From CAVVZJ01 sp963752755 (lineage in GTDB: Bacteria; Planctomycetota; Planctomycetia; Isosphaerales; Isosphaeraceae), in NCBI GenBank assembly GCA_963752755.1, contig CAVVZJ010000003.1:620001-684000 (forward strand): 64,000 nucleotides of DNA. Direction: 5' to 3'. The position numbers and the translations under genes were made by a program. Positions 58,225 to 64,000 of the stretch are shown one piece after another; the first letter of the stretch is position 1; every line of letters begins with the position of its first letter. The notes under the pieces are model-generated. The model did not search any database and was not told where the DNA came from. It saw nothing but the letters and a program-made list of their open reading frames with translations.

Positions 58225-58881
58225 TCAAGCCGTCGCGGCGCTCCGGAAGCGGGCGACGATCGCGGCATACTGGGCAGCGAGAGAACGGAGGCGTTCGAAG
58301 TCGCCCGCTGCAACGGCTTTCGGTTCGACCAGGGCGGAGCCGACACCGAGGCAGCAGGCGCCGGCCTTGAGGAACGATTCGGCGGTCGTCAGGTCTACGC
58401 CACCGGTCGGCATCACGCGGACCTGGGGCAAAGGGCCGCGCAGGGCTTTCAGGTAAGAGGGACCGCCAACATCGGCGGGGAAGATTTTGACCACGTCGGC
58501 CCCCGCTTCCCAGGCACTCAGAACCTCGGTCGGGGTGAAGGCGCCGGGCATCACCACCTTATCGTAGCGGCGAGCCAGGCGGATCACGTCGAGGTTGACG
58601 GTGGGGGCGACGAGGTACTCGGCTCCGGCGAGCAAGGCGGCGCGGGCCGTCTCGGAGTCGAGCACAGTCCCGGCGCCAAGGACGATGGCATCGCCCAACT
58701 CGCGGCGAACCTGGCGGATCACCTCGACGGCATCGGGCACGGTGAAGGTGATCTCGGCGGCCGTGACCCCGCCCTCGGCCAGAGCCCGCACCACCCGGGC
58801 CAGTTGCTCGGGCGACTCGGACCGCACGACAGCCACGATGCCGCCGTCGAGGATGCGCCTCAAGGTCTGCTCACGGCCCAT
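58225..58881 (-). CDS. eda: 2-keto-3-deoxy-6-phosphogluconate (KDPG/KHG) aldolase
   Basis: 218 residues, the family's normal length. It splits KDPG to pyruvate and glyceraldehyde-3-phosphate (Entner-Doudoroff), or KHG in related enzymes. Motifs visible are GIVAVVRSESPEQ, GGVTAAEITFTVPDA (catalytic Glu), GAGTVLDSETA, VVMPGAFTPTEVLSAWEAGAD and VKIFPADVGGPSYLKAL (Schiff-base Lys), then VMPTGGVDLTTAESFLKAGA. The ATG at 58881 fits. No other Entner-Doudoroff gene is in the window. A perfect 14-bp palindrome 20 bases upstream may be its operator. The frame is intact. Confidence 0.93.
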   Translation of the reverse strand: MGREQTLRRILDGGIVAVVRSESPEQLARVVRALAEGGVTAAEITFTVPDAVEVIRQVRRELGDAIVLGAGTVLDSETARAALLAGAEYLVAPTVNLDVIRLARRYDKVVMPGAFTPTEVLSAWEAGADVVKIFPADVGGPSYLKALRGPLPQVRVMPTGGVDLTTAESFLKAGACCLGVGSALVEPKAVAAGDFERLRSLAAQYAAIVARFRSAATA

Positions 58882-58901
58882 GATCGCCGCCTCCCCACCT
58901 T

Positions 58902-58915
58902 ATCGAACGTTCGAT
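58902..58915. promoter_or_regulatory. 14-bp palindrome upstream of eda
   Basis: ATCGAACGTTCGAT, perfect dyad, 20 bases before the eda ATG and thus overlapping the likely promoter or leader. The form suits a dimeric repressor (GntR, LacI or LexA-like families use such dyads). No regulator gene is nearby. Confidence 0.4.
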
Positions 58916-58990
58916 CCGGACAACGTCAGGACTCTAACGGCCCGGTGCCGCGGGGCGTCAAGCGGGCGGGAAGGCATGAGCGCCTCTCCC

Positions 58991-60177
58991 TCACTGGAGC
59001 GGCCCGACCGGGGCGACACGGAGCCGGACGGTCACGGCGAAGTGGTCGGAAAAGCCGCGGGCGAGTCTTCTGGTTCGGGCCGCCGAAGCGGAACGGGCGG
59101 CGGTCGCGGCCGGAACGCAGGGGATCGTCGTTGACGATCCGCAGCGTGTCGGGAACGAGCTGCCAGCCGTGGGCGTCGAGCAGGCCGGGGGTGGCGAGGA
59201 TGTGGTCAAGAATCTGCCAGTGGCGGTCGTAAAAGTAGGTACCGAAGAGCCTCTGGGTCGCGACCAGCCAGGAGGTCGAGCAACTTCGGGCTGGGGTTGG
59301 AGGCGCGGACCTGGCTCGGGTCGGAGACCGCGTGCAAATGGAACGCGACGGCCGGGTCGTCGGGCCCGTCGTTGAAGTCGCCCGAGAGGAGCACGTCGGC
59401 GGCCGGGTCGCGGGCGTCGAGGTCGAGCACCGCCGCGTAGAGGGCGTCGGCGTACGCGGATCGCTTGCCGTCGCTGGCGTCGGTGACGCGGCTGGTCCAG
59501 TGGCTGACGAGCACCGTCAAGGGTGCGCCGTCGACCATCAGGTGGGCCTCGAGGATGCGGCGGATACCGAAGTCATGGGGGTCGTCCGCCCGGTTGCGGC
59601 CCGAGGGCTGCTTCCGGGACAGAGGCGGAGGATCGGCCAGGGCGTACGCGAGTCAGCAGGGCCGGCTCGATCCGTCGGCCGGTCAGGTTGTCGTGGTGGA
59701 CGAGACCGTCATAGCGCAACTCGGTAGGAAGTCGGGCGTTGAGAGCGTCGCGAAGCAACTCGACGGCGCGGCGGTTCTCGACCTCGACGACGGCCAGGAT
59801 GTCGGGACCGCGGCCGTCATCGAGCCGGAGCAGGGCGTCGGCCAGATGCTGGACCTTCCGCTGGACCAGCTCGGGGTTGCGGCCGAACCAGTCCTCGTCC
59901 TCGTCATGGGAGTGGGGGTCGTCAGCGGTCGTCGAAGAGGTTCTCGACGTTCCAGGTGCAGTAAGAGGTACGACTCGCGGCCGGGATCGGGCCGCCGGCG
60001 GAAGCGTTCGCCTCGGGCTGGGGACGCCGCGGGACGCCCGGGTGGGACGGGCCGCGGTCGCGACTCGAGAATGAGCCAGACGCAGGCGACGATCACCAGC
60101 ACCAGCAGCACCAGTGGCCCGATCAGCAGGGCGAGCCGCTCAGGGCGCGGACCGGGTTCGGGAGGTCGTGGCGGCAT
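58991..60177 (-). CDS. endonuclease/exonuclease/phosphatase-family protein, membrane-anchored (frameshifted)
   Basis: About 395 residues. The N-terminus has a Pro/Arg-rich leader and a transmembrane helix (LALLIGPLVLLVLVIVACVW). EEP blocks then appear in alternating frames: YLYCTWNVENLFDD (Asn-Glu), ILAVVEVENRRAVELL, LTVLVSHWTSRV (His), VLLSGDFNDGPDDP (Asp and Asn) and the terminal GFSDHFAVTVRLRV (Asp-His). These residues form the Mg-dependent phosphodiesterase site. Frame changes occur near 59950, 59620, 59215 and 59080. Secreted or anchored EEP proteins can degrade extracellular DNA or phosphoesters. The real end is TGA at 58991-58993. Confidence 0.8.
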
Positions 60178-60208
60178 GGGCGGGCAGCCTCGCGTAGAGA
60201 GGGCGGGT

Positions 60209-60480
60209 TCAGACGGCGTGCTCGTCGTTAGCCGTCGGCGGTAGGTAGCGGGGACCGTCGCCGGTCAGTAGCCAGTGGGGGTTGGCCTCGGTGATCTCGA
60301 TGAACTGGAGGATCACCTCGGCGGGGATGGTCACGCCCGTCTCGTAGCGGTGCCAGGTCCGGAACGGGAGGCGGAGGGCCTCGGCCAGCAGGGGCCGCCG
60401 TGCTCACCGTAGAGATCCTCGCGAATCGCCCGGATGCGCTGGGTGAGTGACGCCTTGACCGCCATCCAGTCCTGGGGCAT
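60209..60480 (-). CDS. small HTH/Xre-like DNA-binding protein (one frameshift)
   Basis: About 90 residues. It reads MPQDWMAVKASLTQRIRAIR, then EDLYGEHGGPLLAEALRLPF, then RTWHRYETGVTIPAEVILQF, a helix-turn-helix of the Xre/CI type with the recognition helix around RLPFRTWHRYE. It ends TGDGPRYLPPTANDEHAV. One C missing in GGCCCCTGC (near 60398) breaks the frame. It is close to the EEP gene on the same strand (31 bases), which suggests an operon. Partner genes and targets are unknown. Confidence 0.65.
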
Positions 60481-60865
60481 CGGCTTCCCCTGGGTTCCAT
60501 CGACGGCTCCCGGATCGGCTCGGCCGGCCGGGAGTGGTTCCCGGCCGGATGGCTGGGCGCGGCCACGTGGGCGGGGCGGGCGGCGGTCATTCTAGTAGGT
60601 AACCGACCGCGCGGGTCCAGCTTGCCCCGTGACCCGAGATCAGTGACGACACACCCACTGCATACGGTCGAGTCGGGAGTCCTGTCCGAGAATTAGGAAA
60701 AAAATCTGAAAAAGCCGTGTCGCGACCCGCCGCGAATCTCGGTCTCCGGTCATGACAGCCAAAGGGAAGCGATCTCCGGCCGGCGTCCTCACGAGGTGGT
60801 GGGGGTGCCGGTTCCAGGAGGACGCGACGACAACTCGTCTATCCTGTTAGTGGGGCCAGTTCATC
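60481..60865. other. divergent intergenic region, no gene seen
   Basis: About 385 bases between the minus-strand HTH gene and the plus-strand gene at 60866. A lower-GC patch (GAATTAGGAAAAAAATCTGA near 60690-60710) is a plausible promoter zone. No further structure was resolved. Confidence 0.4.
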
Positions 60866-61476
60866 GTGCTCATCACCCCGCGCGCGATTGAGAAGGTGGC
60901 GGACCGGATCGAGCGGGCCTACTACGCACCGCAAACCCCACAGCATCGCGTGCCCTCCCGACTCGCGGCTCTGGGAGGTCGTGGCGCGGGCGCTTGGTGG
61001 AGGCTCATCGAGCCAATCCCTGGCTGCCGCTGGACCCGGAACTGTTCGTGGCGTCGCAGCCGGCGGCCTCGCCTCTGGCCGACCCCTGGGAGAACCTCGC
61101 GCCGTCGCAGGCCACGCGGCGCTACCGGCGTCGGATCCTGGAGATCGTCCGCAGCTTGCGTCGTGAGCTTCGGGGCGAGATTCGCCAGGCGGAGGCTCAG
61201 CTCCGGCGATGGCCGGCCGCTGAAGCCGGTGTTGCTCGCCGTCGCAATCGCGGCTTCTCGCCGCTGGGCCGCTATCTCGTCGCCTACCGCGCCGGCCGGC
61301 CGGAGCTGGCCGAGCCGTTCCGGGAACAGGTCCACGAGCAGCACGCCGCCTGCCCGCTGTACCGCCTCGCCTGCCGACGTCTCATCGCCGCCGAGGCGTA
61401 CCCGGTCCTGGAGTTGCTGCCCGGCCTGGTCCCGACCCGTCGCGTCGGGGCCGCCCGCCCCGTGAGCCTGAACTGA
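60866..61476 (+). CDS. hypothetical protein (frameshifted)
   Basis: About 200 residues, starting at GTG 60866 (MLITPRAIEKVADRIERAYY). The frame changes twice near 60960-61000, after which SRLWEVVARALVEAHRANPW and LPLDPELFVASQPAASPLAD continue. The C-terminal half is helical and basic (RRRILEIVRSLRRELRGEIR) and ends TRRVGAARPVSLN. No domain was recognised. It precedes the sigma factor/kinase module by about 270 bases on the same strand. Proteins like this exist in planctomycetes as far as I recall, without known role. Confidence 0.55.
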
Positions 61477-61744
61477 GCGGGTCCGTCCGCCCCGTCTTCC
61501 AAGGCCGGTGGTGCATTTATCGTTTGCTTGAGTAAAGGGATGTTCAATTCGGGGCGGTTGCTGGCGGTCAACAGCCCCAACAATTCCAGAAATTCAAGGA
61601 AGATGGCGCTACCACCCGCGCGGCGGCACGATACAATGTCGCGTCGGCGGGAGGCTGGGCGGTCCGGAGAATCGTACCGCTCGATTGCTTTAGTAGGCGG
61701 CCGGCCGGTCCTCCCCCTGGCATCCCACCGGGGAGTGAGTCGCC

Positions 61745-62364
61745 ATGAATCAGAGTTGCGAAACGACCAGGCCCGATGCCGACCGGCTCTTTTGCTGCGC
61801 AGCAAGGGGATCAGGAGGCCTGGAGGGCCCTCTTTGACGAGTGCTACCCGAAGGTTCTTCGGGTGATCCGCCGTAAACTTGATCGACAGTCGCCGCTGCG
61901 CTCGCTCTACGACTCGGCCGACTTCGCCAACGACGTCTGGAAGAGCCTGGCGGCCAAGAGCGGGCGGTTCGACTTCCCCTCGATCCAGGCCCTGATGAGC
62001 TTTCTGAGGCAGGCCGCCGAGCAGAAGCTCATCGACGAGCGCCGCCGGTTCCAGACCCAGAAGCGCGACATCGACCGCGAGCGTCGGCTGGAGACGATGA
62101 CCGTCGGCGACGAGCCGTACCACCTGGCCTCCGGCGATCCGACCCCCAGCCAGTGGGCCCAGGAGGGCGAGACCCAGCAGTGGCTGCTCGCGAACTGCTC
62201 GCCCGAGGAACGCCGGGTCATCGAGTTGCGCAAGCAGAATTACACCAACGAGGAGATCGCCGCGCAGACCGGCTGGCAGCGTCCGCCAGGTGCAGCGGTT
62301 CCTCAAGAACCTCCGGGAGCAGCACGATTCCTGGCGGACCTCCGGTTCGGGGAGGAGCGGATGA
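61745..62364 (+). CDS. ECF-type sigma-70 family RNA polymerase sigma factor (small frameshifts)
   Basis: About 206 residues. Region 2 is ALFDECYPKVLRVIRRKL then SLYDSADFANDVWKSLAA. Region 4 is CSPEERRVIELRKQNYTNEE, then IAAQTGWSVRQVQRFLKNLR, the -35-binding helix-turn-helix. The ATG at 61745 has GGGGAG upstream, but the frame differs from the body after about 61790; ATG 61776 is the clean alternative. A second indel near 62275 (TGGCAGCG) is needed for the C-terminus. Its TGA overlaps the ATG of the following kinase. ECF factors linked to Ser/Thr kinases are known in planctomycetes. Confidence 0.85.
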
Positions 62365-64000
62365 CCCAGACCGCAGGTAAGCCGGCTCGGCTCCACGAGG
62401 GCGCCGGACCGGTCGATCCGGAGGGACGAGCGATGGGACAGCTCGATCGGGTTCGTCCGGGCCTTCGAGGAGGAATGCCGGCGTGGAGCGGCGCCGCCGC
62501 TGGAACGCTTCTGGGCCGAGCATGGCCGGGAGGAGCCGCTGCCGGTGCTCTCCGCCCTGGTCAAGGCCGAGCTCCGGGCCCGCTTCGAACGGGCGAGAAG
62601 CCGACCGTCGCCGAGTACCTCGACCTGTTCCCCCAGCTTCGCGATCGACGGCGACCGGGTCGTCAGCCTCGTCTATGAGGAATACTGCCTGCTGGAGGAG
62701 TGCGGCGAGCCAACCCAGCCCCGAGAGCTTCTGCGACCGTTACCCGTCCTGGCGCGACTCGCTGGCCTCGCAGCTCCAGTATCACCGCAACTTCAGCCTG
62801 GCCGTCGCCGCGACGCCCCGGCCGGTCTTCCCCGAGGTCGGGGACTGGTTCGCCGGCGAGTTTCACCTCCGGGCGCTGCTCGGCACCGGTGGCGCCGGCC
62901 GGGTCTATCGGCGCCGAACAGCCCGAATTCCACCGCCAGGTCGCCCTGAAGCTCACGCTCGACAACGGCCGCGACCTCGAGGCGTCGATCCAGGGCCGGC
63001 TCGACCACGAGCGGATCATGCCCGTCTGGTCGATCGACCGCGACCGCGGCCTGCGCGGGCTCTGCATGCCGTACCGGCCGGGCCTGCCGCTCGACGAGGT
63101 CGTCCGACGCCTCGAGTCGGGCCGTCGCGGCCCCGTCACGCCCGGAGCCTGCTGGCGACCGTGCTGCCGACAACCTCCGAGCGCGGCAGCAAGCTGCCCG
63201 AAGGGCTGGGCACGGCTTCCCGTGCGCGGCTCCTACGCCCGGGCCGTCGCCTGGATCGGCGCCACGATCGCGCGGGCCCTGGCCCACGCCCACGCCCACG
63301 GCGTCTTCCATCGCGACGTCAAGCCGGCCAACATCCTGCTGACCGCCCGCGAAGGGCCGCAACTGCTCGACTTCAACCTGGCCCACGCCCCCAGCGACGC
63401 CGAGCACGCCGAGGCGGCCCGCAGCGGCGGCACCTTGCCGTACATGGCCCCCGAGCAGCTCCGCGCCTTCCTCGACTCCCGCTCGCTGGACCGAGCGTCG
63501 GCGCCGCCGCCGACCTCTTCGCCCTCGGCCTGGTCCTCCGCGAGCTGCTGACCGGCGAGCGGCCCGAGGCCCCCGACCGTTCTCTGCCACTGCCGCGTGC
63601 CGTGCAGGAGATGCTCGACCACCGGGCCTTGCCGCTTGCCGTCGATCCGCACGCTCAACCCCGACGTGCCCCACGCCCTGGCCGCGATCGTGAGCGCGCT
63701 GCCTCGCCTTCGAGCCGGAGGACCGCTACCCCGACGCCGCCGCATTGGCCGACGACCTCCGGCGGTTCGTCGAGTCCCGCCCGCCGCTGGCATGTCCGCA
63801 ACCCCTCGCGCCCGAGGCCGGCCGCCACTGGCTCCGCCGCCACCGGCTGCAGCCTGGTCGCGGCGGCCGATGCTCGGCCTGATCGTCGCTCGGCGTCGCC
63901 TCCTGGGGAAACGCGTTGCCTCCGAATCAGAGGCACGCACAACGGGCTGAAAAACGAGTCAAGCGATCCGCCTCGTCGGTCAGGGCCAGGGCTGGCTGAA
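62361..64000 (+). CDS. Ser/Thr protein kinase coupled to the ECF sigma factor (frameshifted, reaches the window edge)
   Basis: Overlaps the sigma factor stop (ATGA). An N-terminal helical region (EEECRRGAAPPLERFWAEHG; EYLDLFPQLR) precedes the kinase domain: LGTGGAGRVYR (Gly loop), QVALKLTLD (Lys), VFHRDVKPANILL (catalytic loop near 63310), LLDFNLAHAP (DFN instead of DFG) and GTLPYMAPEQLRAF. Subdomain XI and the region after it (YPDAAALADDLRRFVESRPP) are read in shifted frames. Frameshifts lie near 62395, 62470, 62690, 62900, 63150, 63490 and 63600. The end may be TGA near 63997, or the gene may continue beyond the window. Probable role: phosphorylating the sigma factor or its partner. Confidence 0.8.

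Noticed and set aside
58034..58456. Plus-strand frame over the KDPG aldolase end
   Set aside because: It is antisense to eda, without a ribosome site or motif.

Overview
The window is high-GC DNA from a planctomycete, most likely an Isosphaeraceae-type or related Planctomycetia member (inference from gene content). The signs are two DUF1559 pseudopilin-like proteins, a DUF1501 Tat-secreted protein, a CRTAC1-type FG-GAP/ASPIC protein, three surface proteins with an N-terminal LExR-type sorting motif, Ser/Thr kinases whose DFG motif reads DFN, and an ECF sigma factor translationally coupled to a kinase. No rRNA, tRNA, transposase, phage gene or CRISPR array was seen.

Layout. 1-5150 (minus strand): a PTS-EIIA/bicarbonate transporter fusion cut by the left edge, a DUF1634-TauE/SafE pair and a large membrane protein. 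5152-10909 (plus): a zinc-ribbon membrane protein, then DUF1559, a small lipoprotein, a CRTAC1 protein and a DUF3179 protein in a row. 10995-16171: an HD-GYP phosphodiesterase and a divergent kinase-TPR receptor. 16682-18939 (minus): a membrane protein, a CpsD/BY-kinase-like P-loop protein and an ExeA-like ATPase, resembling part of an exopolysaccharide/exosortase locus. 19297-30116: secreted and surface proteins (transglutaminase-elicitor-like, a PAKQ-repeat protein, a matrixin protease, a PPC-domain protein, DUF1501) and a MerR/B12-binding regulator. 30266-39074 (minus): DUF4396, an esterase, an SDR and SGNH hydrolase pair, threonine dehydratase, a glycosyltransferase-like protein and an Asp-box protein. 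39447-45773: a three-HMA copper ATPase, SGNH and alpha/beta hydrolases and a HAD phosphatase. 45836-54239 (minus): a 130-bp nested inverted repeat, a LarA-like protein and GT2 pair, creatininase, a lipoprotein with a ferritin-VIT1 fusion, DUF1559, DedA and RibF. 54496-64000: an oxidoreductase-like protein, a secreted Ig-like protein, KDPG aldolase, an EEP nuclease, a small HTH protein, and an ECF sigma-Ser/Thr kinase module cut by the right edge.

Two properties cut across the annotation. First, about half of the longer genes are broken by single-base frameshifts. In the cases I could resolve, one base is missing from a G or C run. This looks like assembly error rather than decay, so these genes are annotated as single CDS spanning the breaks. 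Second, a dispersed 340-357 bp intergenic repeat occurs three times (2803-3159, 16313-16663, 55844-56183). Each copy opens with a promoter-like TGCTATAAT or TGCTATATT box, and it is the best candidate here for an undescribed element.
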